From: Orthonyx spaldingii
Lineage: Eukaryota > Chordata > Aves > Passeriformes > Orthonychidae
NCBI GenBank assembly: GCA_013397795.1
Contig: VZTJ01001769.1
Location: 695,386 to 759,385, forward strand
DNA length: 64,000 nt
Direction: 5' to 3'
In this document: positions 1 to 13,379 of the stretch, one piece after another
Numbering within the stretch: the stretch's first letter is position 1
Layout: each line of letters starts with the position of its first letter
Program-made: the position numbers and the translations under genes
The notes under the pieces: generated by a model
Told to the model about the DNA's origin: nothing
Databases searched by the model: none
The model's input: only the letters and a program-made list of their open reading frames with translations

Positions 1-1834
1 GGCTTAAGCTTGGCTCATCTAATCTTCTGTGGACTCTGACACTGCCTTTACTGCAGCAGAGAGGGGCTGCTGCCGTGTTGGCTGGGGCACAGTCTGCTCC
101 CGAACTGCTCCGTGGTATGCCAAGGCTGCTTATATTTGTATATCATGAGCACAGAGACCCCCTAGCAGGAGGTTTTCCCCTGTTTTTCACAACATCCTTG
201 AAACAACTCTTCAGATTCCTGTGGAAAAAAATTTCCTCAATGCCTTATTGAGTTCATTTGAAATTCCAAAACTAATGAGGCTTTTGTCTCCCTCTTAACC
301 TAAAAGCTATTGTTACCTGTAAAAATAAAAGAGATAATCTGTTAAAGAGCTAAAAATACTGAACTCTGAGAGCCTTTTCAGACCTTTAGATAGAAGATGA
401 TTGACACCCTTTAATCTTCACAAAGAAAATGGTGAGGCAGGAGCTCCTATGGCCACCTCACAGCAACTCTTTCATCAGTTGTCTGCCAGCTGTTCTTCCA
501 CAGCTTGGATAGACCCAGCACAGTCTGGATAGAAGGTTAGTACTCAGAAAGTGGTATTCATGAAGAACCTACAGCAATCACCCAAGGGTGCTTGGGCAAC
601 CTGTTTTAGGAAAGTGTTCTGTACCTTTTTTCAGTAGGAAAAGCAGGGACTGCTTTCAGATAGAAATGCCAAGAAGTCCAGCTATGTGCCACCTGCCCAA
701 ATCCCCATAGCTCCAGGACAAAGAAAAGCTCTCCTGGAACACAGTTGGACATGGGGTGCAGGCTGGGTAAGTCTCTACATGCTTTGAATTGAACAGGACT
801 GTTAAAACAATTGGACGTTGTTACCAGTAGCAAGAAAAGCTCTCCCGTTTATCATAAAGAAGTCTTGAATAGCCACAATGCAGTGAGCAAAGCCATTCAT
901 TTTCCAAAGCTTACTGGTCAGAACAGACAAACATTTGCCTCACTTTCCTAACTGCAAAGTTGTGTTGAGTGTCCACAGCAAGTTGTTGACAGGCAGGACT
1001 ACAGGGATAAGTCTGAGTAAAGTGATGAGGAGCTGTCCCGTGGCAGACACAGCCAACTCCAGCTGGCCCCACCACACCCAGTGCAGGACACAGACAAGCC
1101 CATCAGGTGATGTCTCTGTGAAGAGGTAACAGAGAGAGAGAGGAGAACTAAAAGGAATGAGAAACAGCACAGGGAACACCAAGGTCAGAGGAGAAGCAGG
1201 TACACTCAAAGGAATTGCAGCCCATGGAGAGTCCAGGAAGCAATAGATATTTCCTGAGGGACTGCCGACTGTAAGGAGAGTACACACCAAAGCACAGGAA
1301 AAGTGTGAGAGGAAAAGAGCAGGAGAGAGAAATCACTAAATCTCTACATTCTGATCATAACTGCCCCCTTGCTCCTGCACCACTTGGGAAGCATGTTCAG
1401 GAGTCTGGAAAGGAGAAGGGAGAGCAGAGAAGGCAAGGGGAAGGGAGGATATATCTCTGTATTTCTTTGTGTCTTACTGCCAGATTCTATTCTAATTGGC
1501 AATAAATTAAACTGCCTTTCTCCAAGTCAAGTCTGTATTGCCTACAACAGTAACTGGTGAGCAATCTCCCTGTCTTTATGTTAACCCATGAGCTTTCTCA
1601 TCCTATTTTCTCCCCATGCCCCACTGAGAAGGGTTATGAGTGAGCAGCTGGATGAAAATTTGGGTATTTGCCAAAGCTAACCCACCACAAAAGTGAACCC
1701 ATCACAATGTGCCAAAACTCAGCAGCACATGGACTTTCTCAGTCTGGAGCCTCTGCAAGAATGTGTACTTGGTTTCAACCAAAGGAAGTACTGGGAAAGG
1801 CAAGAGCTATTTTACAGAATTCTTCTACTGACAC

Positions 1835-1855
1835 AATAATAAATACATAAATAAA
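1835..1855. repeat. AT-rich simple repeat (AATA/CATA units)
   Basis: A 21-bp run of AATAAT, AAATACAT and AAATAAA words. The same 21 bases occur exactly at 20191-20211, but the flanks do not match, so low complexity is the simplest explanation. Confidence 0.6.
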
Positions 1856-3365
1856 AAGATTATTCCCTAGGGGATATACCAGTTTGAGCTTTTGCTGATT
1901 GTTTGGAGGAAGAGGAGGCATCTCAATAATTCCTGAATCACCAGTCTTTCTGTCCTTTCTGTTAGAAATAAAAAGGAGAATGGAGGACAATTGAAGATTC
2001 TCCAGCAATGACACCTTATAGAGGTTCTTTTTGATTCTAAAAATATCCTATTTACTACAAGTTGTTCTTTCAGACAAAAGATGCAAACCTGCTTCCAAGT
2101 CCTGATTTAATTTCAACTGGGCATCTAAGGACATAGCAATCTTTCCTGCCTCTAACTACCATGGGCCATTTTGGTCATTTTGGTCACTTGTCCCAACAGA
2201 TGCATAATCCTAAACCCTCTTTCTATGGCCAGATGCATTTAATCATTTTTAGTCTACAGTCTTTTAAATGTGAACCAGTCTTTTTCCTGGGTTCTGAATT
2301 CTTATTATGAAACATGTTTTCCATAACTTGCAGTACACAGAGGAATATCCTTCAACTTCTTCAACCTCTTTGATGATAACAAGGCTGCAATGGGGAGGAC
2401 AATGAAGGAGGAAAGATTCCTTCCCCTAAACACTCATTCTGGGGAGTGAGGAGAGGCTGAGAGGACATTTCTACTGTCCAGCAGATTGCTTCTGCTGCAA
2501 AACTATTTCCAACACATAGAAATCCCAAAGCCTGTACAAGGTGCTGTGAATTAACCTCTAACTCATTTGTACTCTAGGACGTTTCCATCCATTTAGGCTA
2601 TCAAGGGATTTGCTGTGCTTCCAATGTGTCATTATAAAGTCCTTTAAAATATTTCAATCCTGCTTTAAACTCCTCAAAGAACTTTAACTGTGTGGTATAA
2701 ATTTATGAAGACCATATGAAATATGTCAAGCTCATGATAAAAGTCAGAGATAATCCAGAAGAAAAAAACAATTGGATTACAAATTAATCTTCAATGTTTC
2801 TGTTTGTTCCCACTGGAAGAAATATCTCCTGTAGTGCCTCCAGGACAAATCTCCTGACAGAAGTCACCCAACCTACCTCACGTGTCTGTGAATATTCTGA
2901 AGTCAATGGTCACTTCCACAAAATCCTGCATTAAAGCCTCTTTGACATGATCCTGTTAACTTTTACAAGGTACACAGACCAAACTGTCTTTGAAAAACCT
3001 GGGTTGTTTCTGCAGGTCATGTTCTAACTGGGGGAGCTCTGCCTTTTTGACCAACACTGACTCAATGGCAAATCTTGTCTGAGGCTGGGCGCCAGAGCTA
3101 TGCCTTTTTGCGACAGAAATTAAAATCAAGTTTTGGTTGTTGACAGTTGGGAGAGACTGTGTAGCACTTATACAGGAGTTGTAACATACTAGCTATGACC
3201 TCCTGTTTAAACCCTATTTTGGGTATCTGTGCTCCAGGTAGTCATGCTCCTTACCATCTCAAATCAACAAAATAATCTCTGTACTTGGGGACACTTCTGT
3301 GGGTTGACAAAAGAATTGTTCTGGGTACTACCAATATGGCTACCTGACATACATGAAAGAGAACA

Positions 3366-3470
3366 TTTATAAATGCTTTGAAAGTGCAGGATATTGGTCA
3401 GTGTATAATTATTTCCATATCTAGTATTAACATTATTTTTATTTCTATTGTGCTACCAGAATTATAATAA
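3366..3470 (+). repeat. Possible ancient interspersed repeat scrap
   Basis: The words AAATGCTTTGAAAGTGC, then GTGTATAATTATT and TTTTTATTTCTATTGTGCTACCAG, resemble old vertebrate interspersed repeats that carry an AGCGCTTTGA-type block followed by a TTATTTRTATTR-C-RTAGC block. The match is from memory and degenerate, so family and boundaries are uncertain. Confidence 0.35.
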
Positions 3471-5595
3471 AGATTAAATCACTCAGTGAAATTTCACTTT
3501 ACTAACATTTTAATCTGGGCTTTTTAATCAAAAGGAAAAAAATAATTCTGGCTTGCTTCTTGTATCCTCAATCTGATGATGATTTAGGAAAAAAAACTTC
3601 CGTTCTATAGAATGGGAATACACTTCCCCAAACTTCTTACTTCTCTCACAAATCAAATATTTGTTCTCATTCTCATGCATGAATCATGCAAATCCCTTGA
3701 TTTCCTGATTCATTCCCTGTGGACTTCTCTCCATTAAAGGAAGGTTAAATGAGGAGGGCAGGACATCTACAATACCTCTACGGCAGCAGAGCAGGAGTCT
3801 TTCCTCAATTGTGTGGTTACTGAAACTTCCATGAACCTGTCCTCTAATATCAGGTCTGTTGAACATGGATTAACATGTGTCCTGTAGTGTCACCCTTTAG
3901 AGCTGGCCTGAGTCTTTTAGGACATTCTTTGCTGCCCTTCAGGTCCTCTTTAGACCAATTTGCAGGCTCACATCAGAGGAATGCTGTTCTTTCTTTCTCT
4001 CTCGAACTTATGATTTTTAGGGCCATTCATTTCACTTTGCATTTGACATGAAGGCAAGGAAGTACATTTTAAAAATCACCTGTTGGGTAAGTAATAAAAG
4101 CCTTGAGCCATTAAATTCATGCACGTTTTTCCTTAGCCTTTGCCAAGTTATGTGCAATAAAACAATTTGACTGTCCTTGACCACACTTGATTGTTGACTA
4201 TCAGAGTAACATAAGATATCCCTCAGACAGCCTGATTACATTATACAGTGAGATTATATTAAATGTGTCCTACATTTTTGGCTGGGACAACGGCTAACCA
4301 TGAAGATAGTGAAGCCTTTGATTGTGAGATATTTCCTTTCTCCATCCTGTTTAAGAGTAAAATCTTCTGCAAATTCTTAATAAGATCTCCTGACAGCTCA
4401 CATTTATTGTTTTCTTTAGCCTACATTTGTGTGTAGCTTGTGTGAGCAAACCTGCCCCAGACTGACCCATGCTCCAAAACAAACTCTGTTTAAACATCAT
4501 GCTGCTGGCTCTGTGAAACAGTCATTTCCATAGCTTGCTCAGTGACAAAAATCCATTTCACATCTTCGCTGGCCCAAGTCATTTTCATTTAATCACTCTA
4601 CAGAGTGCAAAGGACTTACATGATGCATCCTGAGGAAAGGAACTTATACTTACACCCTGCTTTATTTTTATTTTTTAGATGCTTTTAAAAAATAAGTCAA
4701 CCCAGCTATAACAAAAAGATCTTTCATTTGACATTCATCATTCACATTCATTTGTTATTAAGTTAGTGACATTGAGAACAATCTCTGGCTCATAAAATAA
4801 AGTAAAAGTCACCTTAATAACATCTGCAATATAATTGTATCCCTGCTGTAATGTCTACATGCGTGTTCAACTATGGGACATACTTCTGATTTTTAAAGAC
4901 AGAAAACCAAAATTATCCTCTCGTGCTAATGAAAAATTCAGTGATTTTTTGTTTTTAATTTTTTTTTTGTTTTGACCTACAACCTTCAGGGAATCTGGGA
5001 CTCTTCATTCACAACCAGTAAAAGAAAAGTAGCGGTAATGCTGAAGATGCACAGAAATTTGCAAAGGCTGAGCCAGATTCACCTGGGAGTTTTCTGGAGT
5101 TGTCTTCTGATAAAGTCCATCATAAGGGAGTTATGACAAAGAAGAATTTATGAGGGCAAAAAGTAGCTCTCCCCCCACCCCTGCCATACACACTTTCCTC
5201 AAGTCATACTTACAGACATCTAAAAGGGCCAGGACATTCTGGAAAGGGGGCACTGTCAGGTGAAGAGAGAGTTCCAATGTAGAAACAATGTATAGAGCAT
5301 ACAAGTTTAACACATAAATTCAGCACATTCCTCTACAGAAAATTCCCAGGAAACCTTGGAAGTCATTGCTGCTGAGAAGATGTGACAGGACAACCACCTC
5401 TTTGCTTCCCGGAGAATACCCCAAGTAATCCACAGGTCTCATTTGGACAAGAAAACTTACTTTGCAACTTCCCATACTGACAATGTGTCCTGACCTGCTG
5501 GAATGACTGGAAATTTTCCAGTTGATCTCAGTGTGCACCAAAGTGACTTCTATCTTCACTGACATATTCCTGTTAATAAATCTTGCAAGCACAGT

Positions 5596-5695
5596 GTTAT
5601 TTTCATTTTACCAAGGAAGAAGTCAAAGGGAGGTTGAAAGACCTTTGGTCAAGGGTATAGAGAGTGTCCTTGCCAGAGCTGGATTTTGGAAACTA
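5596..5695 (+). repeat. MIR/L3-like ancient repeat scrap
   Basis: The order of blocks (TTATTTTCATTTTACC, then GGAAGAAGTCAAAGGGAGG, then a GGTCAAGGGTA block, then CCAGAGCTGGATTTTGG) follows the familiar core of MIR/CORE-SINE and L3-type elements: ATTTTACAGATGRGGAAACTGAGG, then a CCCAAGGTCACACAGC-type block, then GGCAGAGCTGGGATT. Divergence is high, as expected for an amniote-old copy. Confidence 0.5.
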
Positions 5696-8600
5696 GTCAC
5701 ACTTCATCTCATCTTCCAGCAAGCTGAAGATGTTCTGTCATCAACTTTTCTAAAATCAGTGCAACATTAAAAGGTAGCAGGAGACATCTCTCTTGACAGT
5801 ACTCACTTCAGCAATGGGTGTATTGATAACCTAAAAACAAACAAAAAAAAAATTTAAATAATCCTTCTAGGTCCATTAAACTCTGATGTGTCTTCCTTAC
5901 TTTCTTTCCTGGAATTCAGACATTCTTATAAAAGTAAGTGCAAATTAAATTAATAGGTTTAATGAATACAGCAAATGGTTGCTTGGCTGTTCACATTTTG
6001 ACTGGAAGTGATCAGTCTTTAATGCCATAATGTCTGAGAATCAGTTGGAAAGACAGGGAGGATTTTCTGCCCACTGATACCTGACCTTGCAGTTTTGGAT
6101 TGCTGAGTAGGAGCTGAAACCTGACAGTTCATACATTCCCAATGCCCAAATTATATAAAGAAAGGAGTTTGCAGTAAGAGTGGGGTTGAGACAGGCAAAT
6201 GGTAAGTGTCAAGCACTACATTGAAAGGGCATCCAACTCATAAAATAACAGTCCCTTGATGAAGTAGCAGACAACACTTTGTATATCTGCTCTATTTCAC
6301 ACATGTACATTTTAAATGAGATTGTACCATTTTGAGTACTTTTTTTCTTCTCTCAAAACTCATTATTACCATAATTTGTTCCACAATAAAATCAAATATT
6401 CACTAATGTTTTTCATGTCAGAATGACAGGGGGAATACTATTTTATCACCACAGCAAATTCCATTAAGTAGAAGAAGAGTTTAAAGTCTTGTTGTGCCTC
6501 TCAAGCTCCTGTTTTTAATTAGATCTCTTGTATCCTTATTTTCCATTGGGGGGTGGGAATCCTTCAGAGCCCAACACATCAGGAAAAAATATAAACTTAC
6601 TTGGAGCCTATGGCTTTATTTAATTAATACAGAATAGTTGCATATCATTGTGGATATAATGCAGCATCTGGACAGTTTTTCAGTCTCTTTCACTGTTGTT
6701 TCTCCCTTTAGCATTAAGAAATAGCATTTTCCTTTTTAACTCTTCGTCTAAAGTGTCGTGCACATCCATACACCAGCTTCTCCCCCTCCCCAAGCTCTCC
6801 AAAATGAGGCTGCTTTGGAACTGCAGGCCCAGCATACAGAAGTGTGCAGAGATAATTTTTAATTTTATTTCTGTTCCACTGGTGATGGGGGCTGCATTTA
6901 TCAAAGCTGAAATATACAAGAAATATTTTTCAGAGATGATATGATATAAATTCTGATTACAAAAATAAAAAGAGGGTATTATTTTGCCTTGCAGAAGAAG
7001 AGTGAAAAGGCTAGAGTAACTACTGAAAGATTGCAGTGCTGCAGAAGCTTTTATGTAATGTCTTCAATCAGCAATGGTTTTTGTGGCAAAGGCCAAGATA
7101 CTTAGCATGCCTTTGCATTTAACCATTCCACTGTCCAGCACATCTTCTTTCAAAACTGTGTTTTGAAGAGATATTTGAGCTTAATCAAAAGCTCAGTAAT
7201 TTAAAACAAATAAACAACAAACAAAACACCAAAAAACCCCAACACAAATACATACCACTTTCATCAGCACTTTAATTACTATTGTCATGTGAAATCTGAT
7301 AGATCTCCTTGGCATTTTGAAGAAGATGATGCTAATGACAAAGTGACTAGGTCTTGCATTGTGCAGTGCTAATGCTTCAGTGACCTTGGGACCCAAGCTA
7401 AGACAACCCAGCATCATGCTGTATCTGAGAGGTATTGCAGTGCCTCAGGAATCACTGAGTTGTCATCTCTGCATGGAGCAAGCACACTTCTGCACATGGA
7501 GAACAGTGGAGACTGTAGGGATGAAGCACAAGCCAAGCAGAAAGCCATCTAAGTTAATAGGCAGTCAGAAACAGCAAAGTAACTGTAAGCACTGCTTTGC
7601 CTACACTGGAGCCCCAGAAATTCATGCTCTTGTTGTGAACAGAAGGGAAGGCCAGAACATCTATGCTGGCAACTGCTACTGTGTTGGCTGGGCAAGAAGG
7701 ATCAACTCATTCCTTCTGCTGCCCTCAGCTGTAGCAGCATCACCAAACCAGTTTCGTGAGGGTTGCCTGGCTCTCTGTTGTTCACCACTCTTGCCCTCAA
7801 TCTGTCTCCTTAGAATAGAAGAAGATGGCCCAGGCCACATTCCCTGCTAGAGAAAGAAAATACTTGAGTTTTTTCCAGACAGCAGAACTTGAGCAGAATA
7901 CAACCAACCAGCTCAGTCCATCACCTTTCAAATCCTGTTTCTACCACAGGAGATATTACTTTGGACCACCTGGAATAGGAGACACAGAATTCTGCTTGTG
8001 GAAAGCACAGGTGTTGGTGAGTTTGTGCATGTGGGAATTGGAACTTGCTAGTTCTGTCCTTTGTAGGCATTATTTTGATTAAAACTGAGGTAGAAATACA
8101 GTGAGAAAGAAGACTGAGGAAGACCCAAAATATCTGCACAGTAATTTTTCATAATATAAAAATTGTAAAAGCTCCAAATAACTAGGTTCAAATCTGAGGG
8201 AGTAAAGGGATTAAAATCACAACCAGAAGACTCCTGACTGTGGGGAGCTGCAATTCAGATCCTCTCTTTTCATTGGACACGTATGTTAAGGAGACTATTG
8301 CAGTGCTGCAGTCTCTTGAGCCTCTCTGTCCTCTACATAGTTACAAACCAATTTGATTTTCTTTTCTTATTTTATTGTATGGACTAGCTAAGTGCTGTTT
8401 TGTGTAATGCAGGGAACCAGGGGCTTAGTTAAGCATGTGTAGCCATTCACACTTACACTAAAGACCTGATCCCCTCTGTCTGCTATATATGAACTTAAAT
8501 GACTAAAAAGAAATCTGCCTTCAGCTCAATTGCTCCAAATTACAATTTGTTTGCATTATCTAGGAACACGCTGAGGATCACCTGGAAAGAATAATAATTA

Positions 8601-9758
8601 CCTCACTGTAAGCAGTGCTCTCAGAGCTCTCTACCATGTGGTTACTTTGTCTTATTCAGTATGCATCATTTTGATCTAAAATAATTTCTAAAAATACAGT
8701 CATTGCCTTTGGCTTTCATTCTCCTTAAACTACCACATAATGCTGCACATGGACTGTTTTCTTTCATTATCCCCGGCCACCCTGAGCTAGATAGCATGCA
8801 TTAAAACTACACCTCCTATAGCATAACACATCTAAGCCAGGGACTGGAACACAGGAGCCAGAGTGCCAGCAAACCAGCCATATTTGCATTTGTATGCTTG
8901 GCCACAGTGATGCAGGGGGACAGGGTAAACAGAAGCTGTCACTTGACTCAGTCTCTCTAAATAAATGGAGGCAAAAAATACTTGATAAATGCACGATAAT
9001 CAACACAACTGTATAGTGAAAGAATTATAGCAGGGAGGGTAAGGAGGAAACAGACATGTCTATTTGTAAAATGCCATCCTAACAAGGAGAGAGCAAGAGT
9101 TATAAGATCACTCACCTAAATACCTCCCAGGATGTCTTCTCTGATTAAGGATTTGTGAGAGTTATTGAGTTTTGAATTAGATGCACTTTAATAAAACAGT
9201 AGAATGTTCTTATCTGATTGCACCTGTATTGATTGTGTTAAAGAGGTCTATCCTCAGATCAAGGTCAATGATTTTACATAAACTCAGTAGCTAGATGGAA
9301 TTGCTAGCAGTATTTAGGACTCCCATAGTAAGTCCACCCTTTCAACATATGATACCTACCTGTGAAACCTAGAACTGGAATGAACTTAATGCTCTTTCCA
9401 TATTATCTCTGTCTTCTAGCAGTACAGTACTTACTCTAATTAAAGTGTGAAATTAATTTGGAAAAGACCACATGTGCTAGTAAACTCTTTAGCAACTGTC
9501 TTACCAGCTAGAAAAGGAAATTTTCCACATATATTTAAACAACAATGTTTCACAGACTTAAAAGCACCCTTGACCATTTTGAGATGTTGTACTTCATGTA
9601 AATATCCTTCTTTACCCAAGTAAAATGGCACATTAATCTGATTCATTGTTTCATTGGCTTCAGTAGAGCTAATTCAGCTTTCTGCTGTGGTGTTATAATT
9701 TGGATGGTTTCTGAGTGATAAACTCATAATTCTTCTCAGTAACTACACATAAATATTT

Positions 9759-9792
9759 TATATATGTATGTAACTATATGCATACATATATA
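9759..9792. repeat. AT-rich inverted repeat (12-bp arms)
   Basis: ATATATGTATG at 9760-9770 is the exact reverse complement of CATACATATAT at 9781-9791; the pairing extends one more base to 9759/9792, with a 10-nt loop. The arms are alternating purine-pyrimidine and lie inside an AT-rich tract (about 9741-9830), so a decayed TA/CATA microsatellite is the likely origin. Confidence 0.75.
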
Positions 9793-10027
9793 TGAAGTAT
9801 AGTACATATAATAATGAGTATGTACAAACCTTAAAATTGCACATACCCACGTACCCACTTTTAGTCTGTTAGCTTACCCTGCTTGGGATCCTGAGTGCAG
9901 ATCTAGGAGCACAGCTACTAAAGGTTTCCTGCCAGTCCCCAGCTTTATTTTGAAGCAGATAACAAGCCCTTCAGAGCTTAGCTAGACTAGGAAGCTACCA
10001 CAGTGAGTGAAGGTCCTAGCAGGTAGT

Positions 10028-10711
10028 TCAGGTTAGCAGTAGTTCATGAGTGTGCAGTTGTACCTTGTGTGGTGACCTCAGCTCCACCATCAGCCCTGAG
10101 AAGAGATCAGCAATGCTCTTCCAGAAGTGGCAGAAGAACTTCCTCCTAGCCACCCTCACCTGACCCCACAGAGGATGAAGCAGTGGAAGAGAGCTGTCAA
10201 CAGGCTGCTTGCTGCTGATGAAGGCACACAGCAAAGCAGAGGTGATCCTGGAGCTGAGGATAAGAGTCTTGTATGGACATAGTGAGGCTGCACTGTAGCT
10301 GAGAAGGGAAAGAGGCAGCTCTGCATTGCCCCCTTCAAAACTGAGACTGAAGAAGTGCTTGTGTTTTGAAGTGATGTCTTGCTTCCTATGAGCAGGTGGG
10401 GAGACTTCCAGGTAAATCTGTACCTCCTCAAATGTTGCAGGAACATTCTTCACTTCACGGAAAGTAATGGAAACTGAGCAAATACAGAAGTCTCCTGTCA
10501 CATTTATAGGCTGGAAAAAGGACTGGACAGGATCCATAAGCTGGTTTCTGTTGGTGAATCTCCTGACAGACTGAGGCAGAGAGTCTGAAAGGGACAGCTG
10601 TAGGGGAAGGGATAGGCTTACTGTTGAGAGAGATAAGGGTGCGTCAGTGGTGCAGGTGTTGAGGCTCCTGGAAGCCCAGATGGCAAGAGATTTCCTGAGT
10701 AATATTTCCAA
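10028..10711 (-). other. Long open frame, possible decayed retrosequence
   Basis: A 227-codon frame from ATG to stop on the minus strand, the longest in the window. I do not recognise the product. It has no clear signal peptide, membrane segment or repeat. Near residues 80-110 it reads SVSITFREV followed by VPATFEEVQIYLE, which resembles the first residues of a KRAB A-box (V-T-F-E-E-V-x-x-Y), but the rest of the KRAB helix (the LYRDVM region) does not follow in any minus-strand frame I checked. No zinc-finger spacer (TGEKP) is nearby. An overlapping 96-codon frame lies on the same strand (10156-10446). The length is mildly unexpected by chance, so this may be a pseudogene fragment or a stop-poor stretch. 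I do not call it a gene. Confidence 0.3.
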
Positions 10712-13348
10712 ATGTCACAAATGAAACACATGAAGGGGAAAGGGATCCCAATACCCATTAAAAGCAAGTTTTGTTCATGACAACATGAAGTCTTTCAGCA
10801 AGGCAAGGAAAAGCTGCCACCCCAACTCCAGATGGAGATACTTCTTGTCCACATAAAATACAGTTCAAGAGCCTGTTAGATTTTTCTTAACTACCCTGCT
10901 AGTTTTTCTGTGAAAATTTCAACCCCAGCCACAGACACAGCAGGAAAGCAGGATTTAGGAGAAACAAGTTTGCCAAGGGCATCTGGAGTTTTCTCTGGAA
11001 AGTCTCATGCTTCTGCATGTCCTGAGCTTCAAAGACCACCTGGCCAAGATGACAAGCACCAAAAGGAGGAAAAAAGCAAAGCACTCACTGCTATCTTTGA
11101 GCCAAAAAATTTACATTTGCTATCTATGGCAAAGGACACCAACAAGAATCCTGTCTCCTCTTCAGCTGGCACATTTTCATGAAGGGTGGGATTTCATTTG
11201 GATGATACATTGACTCCCATCTGTTTGCCTTATTTTCCTGGTGCTGCTAAGTGCTGGGGAGGAGTGAGTTCATTTTTGAGTTTTCTACTCCCTGCATCAG
11301 CCAGTTAGAGTGAGAGCAGAAGGGAATTAGATGGTGCTTCTCAGTCAGTAGGAAGTGGTATAGACAGGACTGTGCCTGAGCACTAACTGGTCACACAAGT
11401 TTCCCTGGATTATCTGTTATCACATTTGTCTCGGCAGCTGAATGTTCTCTGTCCATCAGCAGGTAAAACACACAGCGAATTTTGCTCAAAATTGAAACAA
11501 GGATAAAACACTTATTTCTTATCAGTGACAAGTTGGATCCCTTTTCCTTGCACTCTCACTGAGCTAATAAGATACAAGATACCTAATCCTTTTCTTTCAT
11601 GCACTAGCTTCTTGTTTCATTTCTCACTAATTAACTTAATGCAAGAAAGAATTCATAGGCTTTTCAACAGGCTCATCTACTTGTTTCCCTGCTGTAACAC
11701 TTACGCGGTCTAATAAGGAAGGAGCTCCTGATGCAATTCCAGGCAGCAACATTGCTCTTTTACTGCTGCTCAGCACGGACTTTGATTTTCTCTCATTTGG
11801 CAGGAATGAGCAGAGATCTCCTTCCAACAGACAGGTAGTTTGATGAGAAAGGTCTATATTCTGGGGCTTAGAGGGAAGAAGGAAAACTAAATGAGTGAGA
11901 GAGGCAGTGACTTCACAGGAGCACAAGCCATCAGATCAATTCATTAAATGAAATAGAGCAAATGTTCCTTTAAAAGATTTGCACCCTGGTTTGCCTTTCT
12001 CCTAGCCTCACTTTCACTTAGAGGAGCTGAAGGAAAGAGGTAAAAAAATCTGAAGACTGTCTGTTTTCTCATCCTATGAGACAGAGCTCTGCATTTCTGG
12101 GAATCCTCAATGATTTTGAGAACTTGGCCATGCTGAGATTAAATAAGGAGGCATGGGGCAATACATCAAAGACCCCCACAAACACTTAGGCAAGACGGAA
12201 CAGAGAGGCCAGAGGTAAACGCCTCAGCTACTCACCTGTGCCAAGTGTCCTGCTACAGGAGTTGCACTGCTGCTGCTACTACCCATGCTCGAGGGTTTTA
12301 CTCTGGCCCACTTTTACCTGTACAAGCTGCCTTTATTTTCAGAGCGGTCAAACCCTGCAGTGTCTTAAAGGAAAGTTGGAGCAGCAGCCCAAGTATGTCA
12401 GACAAGGGAATGCAGTGAAGAACTGGAGTGGACTATTTGATTAAGTTCCTATAATGACAGAAGCAAGATCTTTAGTGCCAGCAGAAAATCATACTTGTCC
12501 TTTGTACCTGCACTACTCAGATAATGGGCCATGGTCAGGGCCTTTCTCTACTAGAAACAACATCTGGGCTGCCAGAGAAACTCCCGGGGACTCTGGTACT
12601 CTAGAGATGCAAATAAACCCCAAATATCCTTGTTTCTTCTTTGGACAAGGCTCAAGGAAACTATCCCAAACCTGCTAAACCCAGCGTTCAATGGAGTTTG
12701 CCTGACTGGACAGAAATAAGGAAGTGGGAGTAGGAGTGTCAGGCACAATTTTGCTTTAGAGTGGGCAGAGTTTTGAATTCAGGTCAGGTGTCCTTCACGG
12801 TTTCACTGCAGCACTCTTTTGCTAGTTTAACCCAAAAAATTGCAGGTACTTATTTTCTGCAGACTTCACAGCACAGTTCTGGACACTAGTGCTGTGGGTA
12901 GCTCCGAGAAGGACAGAGAAGTCAGGGTGAATAACTGATGACTTTTTAGAACTCACAGTGACACACTTTCAGTCTCATCAAACAGTCTGCATTACACATT
13001 TGTGTGTCTTCACAAGTAGTAGGGCTGGAGACATGCCTTTTTTTCTCCTTTTTAAATGAAAGGGAAGACAAAGTTATCCCTCAGGATGTCTGTCTGCAAT
13101 CAATAGAGATACAGCAGTAGGCACTGTGGTCACAATAAACCAGAACTAGAAATAACAAACCACACCAAATCAAATATCTGTCAAGTCTTCCCTAAACTAG
13201 AAATGTAAATGTCTCCAGTTTCTAAAAGCACACATTGGAAGCAATCACCATATGTAGTAAAAAAAAAAATAGTCTGAGGCCAGTCAAATAAAGTTCAATG
13301 TATGCGCATAAAAGGAAAGATCTCAGATTTCTCCTTGAAGAGCTTTCA

Positions 13349-13379
13349 GGTGTGAAAGCATACAGCATGCTTTCACATC
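13349..13379. repeat. Perfect short hairpin, 11-bp arms, 5-nt loop
   Basis: TGTGAAAGCAT (13351-13361) and ATGCTTTCACA (13367-13377) are exact reverse complements around the loop ACAGC. A G-T wobble (13350/13378) and a G-C pair (13349/13379) lengthen the stem to about 13 pairs. It is not AT-only sequence, so it is less easily explained as a simple-repeat by-product. Confidence 0.9.

Larger units (their letters stand above)
1..10027. other. Non-coding unique sequence, no gene seen
   Basis: About 10 kb of mostly unique, AT-rich sequence. Open frames here are short, overlap on opposite strands and carry no recognisable domain; the longest is 163 codons (7359-7850, +), a length expected by chance in 64 kb. 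The stretch holds a purine-rich segment with a short GA run (1131-1143), a 9-bp direct tandem duplication (2167-2184), two ancient repeat scraps (3366-3470, 5596-5695) and an AT-rich hairpin (9759-9792), listed separately where useful. I see no promoter, tRNA or splice-paired exon chain. Confidence 0.7.

Noticed and set aside
585..605. CTTGGGCAACCTGTT word resembling an internal CR1 segment
   Set aside because: Fewer than 20 matching bases and no continuing CR1 similarity on either side.
7359..7850. 163-codon open frame on +
   Set aside because: Length expected by chance in a window this size; no domain, no splice context and no recognisable composition bias.
8180..8200. AGGTTCAAATCTGA, resembling a tRNA B-box
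   Set aside because: No A-box at the proper distance upstream and no cloverleaf arms.
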